NCBI GenBank assembly: GCA_022360715.1
Contig: JAKSCG010000010.1
Span: forward strand, 1 to 64,000
Origin: Halanaerobiales bacterium
Lineage (GTDB): Bacteria; Bacillota; Halanaerobiia; Halanaerobiales; DTU029
DNA length: 64,000 nt
Direction of reading: 5' to 3'
The first letter of the stretch is position 1. The number at the start of each line of letters is the position of its first letter. Positions 37,896 to 46,626 of this stretch are shown here, in pieces. The notes under the pieces were generated by a model that worked only from the letters and a program-made list of their open reading frames with translations, ran no database searches and was not told the DNA's origin. Both the position numbers and the translations under genes were made by a program.

Positions 37896-37961
37896 ATAGC
37901 AAAAATAAAAATGCCCTCCATAAGTTTTATTAAAATAATTTTATCGTTACATTTGATCAAT

Positions 37962-37992
37962 TGCAACCTTTAGCAAAGGTTGCATTATTTTT
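37962..37992 (+). terminator. Terminator after the GlsB-like gene
   Basis: 10-bp stem TGCAACCTTT/AAAGGTTGCA with loop AGC, then TTATTTTT. Confidence 0.88.
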
Positions 37993-38016
37993 ATAAAAAG
38001 AGGTGATTTTGGTTCG

Positions 38017-38691
38017 ATGAAAGTATCTTTATTACAACCGGAAATTATCAGGGGGAATATTAACTATAACAGTAAAAAGGTTCAAGAGTTAGTCAATCAA
38101 AGCAGTGGAGATTTATTAGTCTTACCGGAATATGTTTTTACCGGCTCTTTAGTGTTGGATGAGCAAGCCGATTTAGATCAATGGTGTAAAGACGTTCAAC
38201 ACGCCAAGGAAAAGATAAATATCCCAACCGGCAAAATACTATTGATCAATTCTTTAGTTACCCAGGACGGTAAGAAATATAATTGCTATCAGCTATTACC
38301 TACTACTAAAAAACAAATAAAAGTCCATCCCGATCAAACTGAAAGGATAAAGGGGATAGTCCCCGGTCAAAACCATGGTGTGTTCACTTTCTATGATAAA
38401 AAATTTAAAATACTAATATGTCCAGACTTTAAGTATTGGAAATTAATCGAAACTGCCGGGCTTGATTTTGTGATCTGGGTTTATCATTTTACAGCAGAAA
38501 ACTATCAAAAAAGGATTACTGAGCTAAGGAATTTTGTTCGCGAAAGAAAAACACCGGTCCTGGTAAGCAGTCTGGTTTCAGACCAAAATAGTGGAATGAG
38601 TTTATATATTGAAGATGATAAAATAGTAGCATTGTCCAAACATGAAGGAATACTAGAAGTTGAGTTTGACCAGCAAAAACATAGACAATAA
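38017..38691 (+). CDS. Compact nitrilase-superfamily carbon-nitrogen hydrolase
   Basis: 224 residues with the catalytic triad Glu38 (LPEYVFTG), Lys102 (KVHP) and Cys135 (LICPDF). Members cleave amide or nitrile C-N bonds. It is shorter than the usual 260-280 residues, with trimmed loops and no WE-type motif after the cysteine. ATG is 11 bases after GAGGTGA. The substrate cannot be told. Confidence 0.8.
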   Translation: MKVSLLQPEIIRGNINYNSKKVQELVNQSSGDLLVLPEYVFTGSLVLDEQADLDQWCKDVQHAKEKINIPTGKILLINSLVTQDGKKYNCYQLLPTTKKQIKVHPDQTERIKGIVPGQNHGVFTFYDKKFKILICPDFKYWKLIETAGLDFVIWVYHFTAENYQKRITELRNFVRERKTPVLVSSLVSDQNSGMSLYIEDDKIVALSKHEGILEVEFDQQKHRQ

Positions 38692-38721
38692 AAGTGTTTA
38701 TTTTTAAAGAAAATATATAAT

Positions 38722-38750
38722 TTGACAAAATTCACAAATTAGTTTATAAT
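38722..38750 (+). promoter_or_regulatory. Consensus promoter of the TetR gene
   Basis: TTGACA (38722-38727), 17-bp spacer, TATAAT (38745-38750). The -10 overlaps the operator at 38749. Confidence 0.9.
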
Positions 38751-38764
38751 GAATGTGATTTCAT
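38749..38764 (+). promoter_or_regulatory. Probable TetR operator, copy 1
   Basis: ATGAATGTGATTTCAT, a 16-bp inverted repeat ATGAA-N6-TTCAT, followed by AAAAATGA. It sits on the start-site region of the TetR gene. Confidence 0.65.
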
Positions 38765-38787
38765 AAAAATGATAAGAGGTGCAAATA

Positions 38788-39327
38788 TTGCCGAAGATTA
38801 TTGATAACATAGAAGAAAAGATTTTTAAAGCTGCTTTTAAATTATTTGCGGAAAAGGGGTATAATAGTGTCAGTATGAAACTTGTTGCTGAAGATGTTGG
38901 GATTGCAGTTGGTACTCTTTATAACTACCATCCTAATAAACAACAACTATTTTTCAATGTTTTAAAACAAAATATTAAGCAAATGTTTTCAATCCTTAAT
39001 CAAGTCATTGAAAGAGAAGGTAATACAGTTGAATTTATTACAACGCTATATGATCAAGCGATGCGAAGTAGAGGATTTACTGAAGAAATTATTAAAAATA
39101 GTAAAAAACAGCAAATGATTGCTTTAAAAGTTGATTTTATTAAAATGATGAAAGCGATAATTCACAAAGTAAATGAAAGAAAAAAACTCACAATTTCCGC
39201 CAAAAATGAAGAAAAATTAATCCGTTTAGTTCTGTTGGTAATTATTGATTTAATTAAAGAATTTCCCGATGAAAGGGAGGAAAATATTACGTTTATTAGT
39301 AATCTTGTTGATCGAATATACAAATAA
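38788..39327 (+). CDS. TetR-family transcription regulator
   Basis: 179 residues. The N-terminal TetR helix-turn-helix (about 8-50) has AAFKLFAEKGYNSVSMKLVAEDVGIAVGTLYNYHPNKQQLF. The ligand domain is not recognisable. The start is TTG 38788, six bases after AGAGGTG. The gene probably represses itself and the radical SAM gene 131 bp downstream, since the same 16-bp operator lies before both. Confidence 0.92.
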   Translation: MPKIIDNIEEKIFKAAFKLFAEKGYNSVSMKLVAEDVGIAVGTLYNYHPNKQQLFFNVLKQNIKQMFSILNQVIEREGNTVEFITTLYDQAMRSRGFTEEIIKNSKKQQMIALKVDFIKMMKAIIHKVNERKKLTISAKNEEKLIRLVLLVIIDLIKEFPDEREENITFISNLVDRIYK

Positions 39328-39342
39328 AAATTTTGGATTTAA

Positions 39343-39358
39343 ATGAACTTTAATTCAT
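39343..39358 (+). promoter_or_regulatory. Probable TetR operator, copy 2
   Basis: ATGAACTTTAATTCAT: the same ATGAA-N6-TTCAT repeat followed by AAAAATAA, 100 bp before the radical SAM gene. A TTGGAT at 39333-39338 could be its -35. Confidence 0.65.
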
Positions 39359-39457
39359 AAAAATAACCAGGCAATATTCACATATTTGAAAGGGGGGTTT
39401 AATTAAACTAGTTAAAACTATATCTGATCATAGGAAGCAAAAAGGAGTGAATAATCT

Positions 39458-40828
39458 ATGGGTATCAACTTTGATTTTGCCAAAAGATTTGCTGCTGATA
39501 AACTGATTGAACAGGCTTTAAAATATCTTGAAAAAGATCCGGAAGCCAATTTTCTTAAACTATTAGATATTGGTGAAAAACTTGTCGGGAGAGACAACCA
39601 CAAACAAGTAATTCTGACTGCCAAAAAAAACTACCGAACTAGCCCTATTCTTAAAGGTTATATCAGAAAAATAAATGATATTGCTCATAGTTATAAGTCT
39701 GGTCTATTAATGAATTTCTTTGTCAATTCAGCTTTGTTTGGTATTCCATACCAATATAAATTAGCGGAAAAATTAGGGGTAGCCGTTCCCTGGACTATTT
39801 TAATTGATCCGACAAGTGCCTGCAACTTAAACTGCGATGGCTGTTGGGCCGGCAAATATAATAAGAGTGACAGTCTTGATTTTGCAACCATTGACCGGAT
39901 TATAACCGAAGCAAAAGAATTGGGAATATATTTTATTGTTCTATCCGGTGGTGAACCTACTGTTTATCCGGCTCTCTTCGATATTATTAATAAACACGAC
40001 GATGTCGGTTTTATGATGTACACAAACGGGACCTTAATTGATGACAATTTTGCTGATAAAATGTTAGCAGCAGGTAATATAACTCCTGCAATCAGTCTAG
40101 AAGGATTTAAAGAGACAACTGATGCCCGGAGAGGGAAAGGGACTTTTGAGCAAGTGATGGCAACAATGGATCGCCTTCGGGCCAGGGGCATTATTTTTGG
40201 AAGTAGTGTTACGGTAACAAGGAATAATGTTGATGAGCTCTTCAGTGATCAGTTTATTGATTTAATGATTGAAAAAGGGGCTTTTTATATGTGGTCTTTT
40301 CACTATATTCCAATCGGTAGGACTTCCGATATAAATTTAATGCTGAAGCCGGAACAAAGATATCAACTGGCGAAAAAGGTTACTGATTTAAGGAATTCTA
40401 AACAATTATTTGTAGCCGATTTCTGGAATGATAGTGCTTACACTAACGGTTGTATTGCCGGAGGAAAGAGGTATTTCCATATTAATGCAAAAGGCGAAGC
40501 CGAACCCTGTGCCTTTTGTCATTTTGCTTGCGATAATATTAAAGACAAATCCTTAAAGGAAATTTTGCAGAATCCGCTTTTTAAGTCTTACCAGCAAAGA
40601 CAGCCTTTTGCCGAAAATTTAATGTGCCCCTGCCCGATTATTGATAATCCCCAGGCCTTACGGAACATGGTCGAGGAATCAGGTGCTTACCCCACTCACC
40701 AGGGAGCTGAAGACATCCTGAAAGGTGAGCTTGCGCAAAGCCTTGATCAAATAGCCTGTATTTGGCGGAAAATGTCACAGGAAATTAATAGCGAACGATT
40801 ACGGAAAAAGATCTCTTTAAAACAATAA
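39458..40828 (+). CDS. Radical SAM protein with C-terminal SPASM-like cysteines
   Basis: 456 residues. The radical SAM cluster motif CNLNCDGC is at C122, C126 and C129, followed by FIVLSGGEPTVYPALF. The C-terminal part has further cysteines (NGCIAGG, EPCAFCHFAC, MCPCP) as in SPASM/twitch auxiliary-cluster proteins. The 110 residues before the core are helical and unassigned. ATG follows AAGGAG. Being under a TetR regulator, it may modify a lipid or small molecule rather than a peptide; no precursor peptide is visible. Its stop overlaps that of azlD by 12 bp. Confidence 0.88.
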   Translation: MGINFDFAKRFAADKLIEQALKYLEKDPEANFLKLLDIGEKLVGRDNHKQVILTAKKNYRTSPILKGYIRKINDIAHSYKSGLLMNFFVNSALFGIPYQYKLAEKLGVAVPWTILIDPTSACNLNCDGCWAGKYNKSDSLDFATIDRIITEAKELGIYFIVLSGGEPTVYPALFDIINKHDDVGFMMYTNGTLIDDNFADKMLAAGNITPAISLEGFKETTDARRGKGTFEQVMATMDRLRARGIIFGSSVTVTRNNVDELFSDQFIDLMIEKGAFYMWSFHYIPIGRTSDINLMLKPEQRYQLAKKVTDLRNSKQLFVADFWNDSAYTNGCIAGGKRYFHINAKGEAEPCAFCHFACDNIKDKSLKEILQNPLFKSYQQRQPFAENLMCPCPIIDNPQALRNMVEESGAYPTHQGAEDILKGELAQSLDQIACIWRKMSQEINSERLRKKISLKQ

Positions 40829-41119
40829 TTCACTGACATATACACCAAGTATTCCCCCAATGACAACCAGTGACAGGTCTATCTCTAATAAGGCTAGTAT
40901 TAATGCAATTGTACTGCCGACCAATGCTGAACTTGTATTATTAGTAGCGGATAATACCTCGGGGAAGATCAAGGCACTTAGCACTGCATATGGAACAAAA
41001 TACAAAAATCGCTTGAAAAAAGATGGCATTTGCTTAAAAGAAAAAAGGATAAAGGGAAGAAAGCGAGGGATATATGTTACTATCGCCATACCAATAATCA
41101 GGCCAAGGAGATTATTCAT
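40817..41119 (-). CDS. azlD: Branched-chain amino-acid exporter subunit AzlD
   Basis: 100-residue membrane protein with four helices and AzlD features (IPRFLPFILF near residue 18, FVPYAVLSALIFPE). With AzlC it exports branched-chain amino acids and analogues. ATG follows AAGGGGG and overlaps the end of azlC by 8 bp. Confidence 0.9.
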   Translation of the reverse strand: MNNLLGLIIGMAIVTYIPRFLPFILFSFKQMPSFFKRFLYFVPYAVLSALIFPEVLSATNNTSSALVGSTIALILALLEIDLSLVVIGGILGVYVSELLF

Positions 41120-41819
41120 TGTTAGTAACCCCCTTGAAAATAAGTGAACCAAGTGTACAGGTAATTACAACTGTGATCATTATTTTCCAGCCTTTGTTAA
41201 GCGAGGAGATAAGAGCTGGCCCCCAATATAGATAAGAATTGATCCCGACGGCAATCAATGAAACAGCCAGCTTCTCCTTTGATTTTTTTATTCCCGGAAT
41301 CAATAATCCGATGAACATTACATAAAGGGCAATACCCATACTTGTCTGGACTATAACCGGCAAACCTTTCCCAACCGCTACTCCGATTACTGTCCCCGCT
41401 ACCCAGCCGATATAAGCACTCAGATTAATCCCCAGAACAAACGATAAATTATTATTTGTGTGAAGATTTAATGAAATTAAGGAAAAAGTTTCATCAGTAA
41501 TTCCAAAGGCGAGCAAAGGCAATAATTTGCGAGACTTTTTATTTATTCTTTGTGATATAAAAGCAGACATCAAAAAGTGTCTCAGGTTAATAATCAAAAC
41601 AGTAAATATTATTTGCCAGTGATTGGTCTCGGCGAGGAGCAGATTGAGGGCGATAAACTGGCTGGCTCCTGCAAAGACTACTGCTGACATAAGTATACTG
41701 CTCTGAATCGACAGACCAACTATTTTTGCTAACAACCCGAAAGCAATAGCGATCGGTAGATACCCCAGGGCAATTGGAAAGCCCTTTCTCATGCCGGAAT
41801 AAAACTCGCTCAGACTCAT
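41112..41819 (-). CDS. azlC: Branched-chain amino-acid exporter subunit AzlC
   Basis: 235-residue membrane protein. Family motifs are GMRKGFPIALGYLPIAIAFG, FAGASQFIALNLL and NLRHFLMSA. The start is ATG 41819 after GGGGAA; a longer in-frame form from 41879 would run through the promoter. It forms the exporter with AzlD and is divergent from an HTH-cupin regulator. Confidence 0.92.
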   Translation of the reverse strand: MSLSEFYSGMRKGFPIALGYLPIAIAFGLLAKIVGLSIQSSILMSAVVFAGASQFIALNLLLAETNHWQIIFTVLIINLRHFLMSAFISQRINKKSRKLLPLLAFGITDETFSLISLNLHTNNNLSFVLGINLSAYIGWVAGTVIGVAVGKGLPVIVQTSMGIALYVMFIGLLIPGIKKSKEKLAVSLIAVGINSYLYWGPALISSLNKGWKIMITVVITCTLGSLIFKGVTNNE

Positions 41820-41916
41820 TTGCTGATTCCCCTTTACTACTGTATAATATAATAAGTAAATATATAATATAACGTCCATTTTACATCATTATATAATACT
41901 AGATTATGATCCACAA
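41820..41916. promoter_or_regulatory. Divergent promoters of azlCD and its regulator
   Basis: Minus strand: TTGTGG (41916-41911), 17 bp, TATAAT (41893-41888) for azlC. Plus strand: TTGCTG (41820-41825), 17 bp, TATAAT (41843-41848) for the regulator. The two face each other, so one bound regulator could control both. Confidence 0.6.
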
Positions 41917-41934
41917 GCGAAAGGGGATAATTTA

Positions 41935-42495
41935 TTGAAAGATTTTAATATTAATATTGGGAAAAAATTAAAAGCGTTAAGATTAAATAAGGGTTATAGT
42001 TTAGCCAAGCTTGAAGAAATAACCGGGGTTAGTAAATCAATGTTAGGACAGGTTGAACGGGGAGAATCCAATCCAACTGTTAAGACATTATGGAAGATCG
42101 CTCAAAGTCTTAATGTTACTTTTTCCTTTTTTCTTTCGACTCCCGGACACGATGTATCAGTAATTTCGATTAAAAAGAGCAAAGCTCTGGAAGAAGATAG
42201 TCATTACCGAGTTTATCCGCTGATTCCTTATGATAACAAGAAAGGGTTCGAACTATACTTAATAGAGATGGAAGGCTTTAAAAGTCATGATGCCGAACCC
42301 CATTTTTCCGGGGTTGAGGAATTTGTTATGGTCAATCAAGGAGTCCTGGAAATTAAAGTAAACGAGAAAAATTATCGGGTTGACCCAGGGGAATTAATCC
42401 ATTTTCCGGCTGATCGTCCCCATACTTATTCTAATAAATCTATATCTTTACTCAAAGCCAATGTATTAGTTTATTATCCCTTAAATACTTACTGA
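41935..42495 (+). CDS. XRE-type regulator with C-terminal cupin domain
   Basis: 186 residues: an N-terminal XRE helix-turn-helix (about 8-62, LAKLEEITGVSKSMLGQVERGESNPTV) and a cupin ligand domain (about 105-180, EEFVMVNQGVLEIKVN, PADRPHTY). Such regulators are commonly divergent from azlC and respond to amino acids or related compounds. The start is TTG after AAAGGGGA. It probably regulates azlCD. Confidence 0.92.
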   Translation: MKDFNINIGKKLKALRLNKGYSLAKLEEITGVSKSMLGQVERGESNPTVKTLWKIAQSLNVTFSFFLSTPGHDVSVISIKKSKALEEDSHYRVYPLIPYDNKKGFELYLIEMEGFKSHDAEPHFSGVEEFVMVNQGVLEIKVNEKNYRVDPGELIHFPADRPHTYSNKSISLLKANVLVYYPLNTY

Positions 42496-42543
42496 TAGTT
42501 AATAGCTGCTCTGACAACTTGCCTGGCCCTTATCACAACTAAA

Positions 42544-42572
42544 TTGCATAATCCAGATAGAAATGGTAGAAT
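42544..42572 (+). promoter_or_regulatory. Promoter of miaB-mutS-mutL-miaA
   Basis: TTGCAT (42544-42549), 17-bp spacer, TAGAAT (42567-42572). Confidence 0.7.
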
Positions 42573-42596
42573 ATTAATGATAAGGAGGAGCAGTTA

Positions 42597-43964
42597 ATGG
42601 AAGATAACAAAAAGAAATACTTAATCATAACCTATGGTTGTCAGATGAATATCCATGATTCGGAATTACTGGCCGGAATGTTGGAAGAAATGGAATACCA
42701 CCAGACAGCAGAGATCGAAGAAGCTGATCTTATCTTAATAAATACATGTATAATCAGGGAGAATGCCGAATTAAAGTTTTTTGGTAAGGTCGGTTCTTTA
42801 AAGGCTTTAAAGGAAAAAAAAGCCGGTTTAATTATCGGAGTCGGCGGATGTATGATGCAGTCCGACCAGGCAGTTAAAGAGTTATATCAAAAATACCCCC
42901 AGGTAGATCTTATTTTCGGAACCCACAACATCCATCATCTTCCCGATCTAATCAAAAGGATTGAACAGGAAAGAGGCCGAATTGTTGAGGTATGGAAGCA
43001 AGAAGAAGGATTGATTCCTGACCTTCCTGCAAAGCGGGAAAATATTAGCCAAGCCTGGGTTTCGATTATTCAAGGCTGTAATAACTTCTGTTCTTACTGT
43101 ATTGTTCCTTATGTACGGGGCCGGGAAAGGAGTCGACCCGTGGCGGGAATTATGCAGGAAGTGAACAAACTGGTTGCCGATGGTGTTAAGGAGATTACCC
43201 TACTTGGTCAGAATGTTAACTCCTACGGTCAAGACCTGGGAGATGAAGTGGATTTTGCCGACCTACTGCAAAAACTGGACAAGGTAGACGGACTGGCCAG
43301 AATTAGATATATGACCTCTCATCCTAGGGATTTCAGCCAGAAACTGATTGATACAATCCGGAAATCAGAGAAAGTCTGCGAACACTTTCACCTCCCCATT
43401 CAGTCCGGCAGCAACCATATATTAACTAAAATGAAACGGGGATATACCCGGGAAAAATATCTGGATCTTATTAAAAGAATTAGGGAAACTGTCCCTGATG
43501 CCAGTATTACTACTGACTTTATCGTTGGTTTTCCCGGCGAAAGGGAAGAGGATTTTATTGCAACCATGGATTTAGTTAATCAGGTTCAATTTGATCTGGC
43601 TTTTACTTTTATCTATTCACCGCGGACAGGTACTCCGGCCGCCGGAATGGCTAATCAGCTCGAGCCGGAGGTTAAAAAGGAACGCCTCAACCGGCTGATG
43701 AAAACCCAGAATCTGATCAGCCTGGAGAAGAATAAAAAGCTGATTAATAGCATTGTTGAAGTTCTGGTTGAAGGTGAAAGCAAGAATAACCGCATGATGT
43801 ACAGTGGCCGGGATCGAAAAAATAAATTAGTTATTTTTCCCAAAAAAGATAATGCCAAAGGAGCATTGGTCAGGGTAAAAATTAATCGAGTTCAGAGCTT
43901 TACCCTCTTTGGTGAAATTATTGAAGCGTCTTTTAATAAAAAATTAGTTGTTGAAACGGGGTGA
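42597..43964 (+). CDS. miaB: tRNA-2-methylthio-N6-dimethylallyladenosine synthase MiaB
   Basis: Radical SAM methylthiotransferase acting on i6A37 of tRNA, 455 residues. Auxiliary-cluster cysteines are C15, C51 and C85, and the radical SAM triad is C161, C165 and C168 (GCNNFCSYC, followed by VPYVRGRERSR). The TRAM domain ends the protein. It heads the miaB-mutS-mutL-miaA run; miaA makes its substrate modification, so both steps of ms2i6A synthesis are in one transcript. Confidence 0.97.
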   Translation: MEDNKKKYLIITYGCQMNIHDSELLAGMLEEMEYHQTAEIEEADLILINTCIIRENAELKFFGKVGSLKALKEKKAGLIIGVGGCMMQSDQAVKELYQKYPQVDLIFGTHNIHHLPDLIKRIEQERGRIVEVWKQEEGLIPDLPAKRENISQAWVSIIQGCNNFCSYCIVPYVRGRERSRPVAGIMQEVNKLVADGVKEITLLGQNVNSYGQDLGDEVDFADLLQKLDKVDGLARIRYMTSHPRDFSQKLIDTIRKSEKVCEHFHLPIQSGSNHILTKMKRGYTREKYLDLIKRIRETVPDASITTDFIVGFPGEREEDFIATMDLVNQVQFDLAFTFIYSPRTGTPAAGMANQLEPEVKKERLNRLMKTQNLISLEKNKKLINSIVEVLVEGESKNNRMMYSGRDRKNKLVIFPKKDNAKGALVRVKINRVQSFTLFGEIIEASFNKKLVVETG

Positions 43965-43968
43965 TCGA

Positions 43969-46626
43969 TTGAGTTCTTTAACACCAATGATGCAACAGTA
44001 TCTTAGGATCAAAGGTCAGTACCCTGATACCATCCTTTTTTTTCGCTTGGGTGACTTTTATGAAATGTTTTTTGATGATGCTAAGATTGCAGCCCGGGTA
44101 CTGGATTTAGCCCTGACGGCCCGAAACAAAGGGGGTAGGGAGAAAGCACCGATGGCCGGTGTCCCTTATCACTCGGCTGATACATATATTGCTAAATTAA
44201 TTGAGCATGGATATAAGGTAGCAATCTGCGAACAACTGCAAAACCCGGAAGAAGCCAATGGCATTGTGGAAAGAGGTGTAATCCGGGTCATTACTCCCGG
44301 GACAATTATTGAAAATGAATTCTTACAAGACAAAGATAATAATTACCTGGCCAGCGCAATAAAAGAGCAGGACAGACTGGGATTCTCCTATATTGATATT
44401 TCAACCGGTGAATTTTTTGTAACCGAACTTCCGGTGGAAGCTGAAGATAAATTATGGGATGAATTTGAACGGATCTTACCACGCGAAATAATTATTAACC
44501 AACCTCTCAAAAATACACAAGGGTTTTCTTTGTTATGCAAACGCAATAAGCTGCTGATCAATGAATCAGCTTTAAAAAATCGAGACCAAGCTTATCAAAA
44601 ACTAACCGAGCATTTTCAGACTCATTCCCTGGCCGGTTTTGGTTGTGAAGAGATGTCCGCCGGGATCTTAGCTGCCGGTGAAATCATCTCTTTTGTTTTT
44701 GCAACCCAGAAAAGGGTACTTACCCATATTAGTTCTTTATCGGCTTACAGCCTGGAAGAGTATATGGTTCTAGATACCACTACCCGCCATAACCTGGAGC
44801 TGACTTCAACCATCCGGGACGGTAAAAAAAGGGGGAGTTTATTAAATATACTCGATTTAACCGTTACCTCACTGGGGGGTAGGTTAATTAAAAAATGGAT
44901 TAATCAACCCTTGATCAATAAAGCTAAAATAGAGAGCCGTTTGGATGCGGTTGAAGAGCTGGTTGAAAACTACATCTGCTTGCAGAATCTCAGGAATAAT
45001 CTTGATGGTATTTACGATCTGGAACGAATTTTAACCAAGATTACATATGGTACCGTAAATGGACGGGAAATGGCCGCCCTTAGGTATTCATTAAGTAAAT
45101 TACCATCAATTCAGCACGATCTTAATCAGCTTCAGTCCGCTCTTTTTTTAAAATTGGCTGACAATTTTGATCCGGTAGAGGACATTCACCGCCTGCTGAC
45201 TGAAGCTCTGGTCAATGAACCTCCTGTCTCCGTCCGGGAAGGTGGTATTATTAAAGATGGATATAATGACCAACTGGACGAACTGAGAAAAACCTGTCGG
45301 GCGGGACGGGAATGGATCAGCAATCTGCAAAAGTCTGAACGGGAAAAAACCGGAATTACCTCCTTAAAGGTTGGGTTTAATAAAGTTTTTGGCTATTATC
45401 TGGAAGTAACTAATGCCAACCTGGACAAGGTGCCACATGAATATAACCGGAAACAGACCCTTTCCAACTGTGAGCGCTATATTACTCCGGAACTAAAAGA
45501 AAAAGAAGCCTTGGTCCTGGGGGCTGAGGAAAAAATAAATGACCTGGAATATAATATTTTTGTTGGAGTCAGGAACAAGGTAGGTAAAGATATCAAAAGG
45601 ATCAGAGAAACAGCCAGTATTATTGCAAATTTAGACGTAATAGCCTCTTTTAGTCTGGTCTCGGTAGAAAATGCTTATCAGCGCCCGATAATCAATAATG
45701 ACGGTCGAATTATGATCAAGGAAGGACGACATCCGGTAGTAGAAAAAATGGTTAATGAAGTTTTTGTACCCAATGATACATTGCTAGATTCTTCAACTAA
45801 CCGTTTTATAATTATTACCGGGCCTAATATGTCCGGTAAATCGACTTATATGCGTCAGGTTGCCTTAATTGTATTACTGGCCCAAATGGGTTGTTTTGTC
45901 CCGGTTGCTGAGGCTAAGATCGGGATTGCCGACCGGATTTTTACCCGGGTAGGTGCCAGTGATGACCTTACTACCGGCCAGAGTACTTTTATGGTTGAAA
46001 TGAATGAAGTAGCTAATATTGTTAATAATGCTACCGATCAGAGCCTGGTCATTCTTGATGAGGTCGGCCGGGGAACCAGTACTTATGACGGATTAAGTAT
46101 TGCCTGGGCGGTTAGTGATTATATCAATAATCCAAACAGAATCGGGGCGAGATCACTCTTTGCAACCCATTACCATGAGTTGACAAGACTGGAGGAACGA
46201 ATTGAAGGAATTAAAAATTATAATGTGCTGGTAGAGGAAGATCATGAGGGAGTACATTTTCTACATAAAATAGTCCCGGGAAAAGCGAATGACAGTTATG
46301 GGATTGAAGTAGCCCGTCTGGCCGGACTGCCAACAGAAATACTCGATAATGCCCAGGATATTTTAAGGAGGCTAGAAAGTGAAGATGAGCTTAGCAGGGC
46401 CGAAATTGCCAGCACTACGACCGATACGCTTATGCCTGAAGCTCCCCACAGCAAAAAAATACACCAGAACCGGGACAGCAAGAACCAGTTAGCCCTTTTT
46501 AAAACTGAGAATCCCATCCTAAAGAAGATAAAAGAAAAAGACCTTTTAAATATCACCCCACTTGAGGCGATAAATTTCCTCTATCAAATCCAGCAGGAAG
46601 CAAGAAATGAGGAGGAACAATCATGA
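43969..46626 (+). CDS. mutS: DNA mismatch repair protein MutS
   Basis: Mismatch-recognition ATPase of 885 residues. The N-terminal mismatch-binding motif FFRLGDFYEMF is intact with its Phe and Glu; the C-terminal ATPase has Walker A GPNMSGKST, LDEVGRGTSTYDG and the His-rich FATHYHELT. TTG at 43969 is the start, after ACGGGGTGA that overlaps the miaB stop. It overlaps mutL by ATGA. Confidence 0.98.
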   Translation: MSSLTPMMQQYLRIKGQYPDTILFFRLGDFYEMFFDDAKIAARVLDLALTARNKGGREKAPMAGVPYHSADTYIAKLIEHGYKVAICEQLQNPEEANGIVERGVIRVITPGTIIENEFLQDKDNNYLASAIKEQDRLGFSYIDISTGEFFVTELPVEAEDKLWDEFERILPREIIINQPLKNTQGFSLLCKRNKLLINESALKNRDQAYQKLTEHFQTHSLAGFGCEEMSAGILAAGEIISFVFATQKRVLTHISSLSAYSLEEYMVLDTTTRHNLELTSTIRDGKKRGSLLNILDLTVTSLGGRLIKKWINQPLINKAKIESRLDAVEELVENYICLQNLRNNLDGIYDLERILTKITYGTVNGREMAALRYSLSKLPSIQHDLNQLQSALFLKLADNFDPVEDIHRLLTEALVNEPPVSVREGGIIKDGYNDQLDELRKTCRAGREWISNLQKSEREKTGITSLKVGFNKVFGYYLEVTNANLDKVPHEYNRKQTLSNCERYITPELKEKEALVLGAEEKINDLEYNIFVGVRNKVGKDIKRIRETASIIANLDVIASFSLVSVENAYQRPIINNDGRIMIKEGRHPVVEKMVNEVFVPNDTLLDSSTNRFIIITGPNMSGKSTYMRQVALIVLLAQMGCFVPVAEAKIGIADRIFTRVGASDDLTTGQSTFMVEMNEVANIVNNATDQSLVILDEVGRGTSTYDGLSIAWAVSDYINNPNRIGARSLFATHYHELTRLEERIEGIKNYNVLVEEDHEGVHFLHKIVPGKANDSYGIEVARLAGLPTEILDNAQDILRRLESEDELSRAEIASTTTDTLMPEAPHSKKIHQNRDSKNQLALFKTENPILKKIKEKDLLNITPLEAINFLYQIQQEARNEEEQS

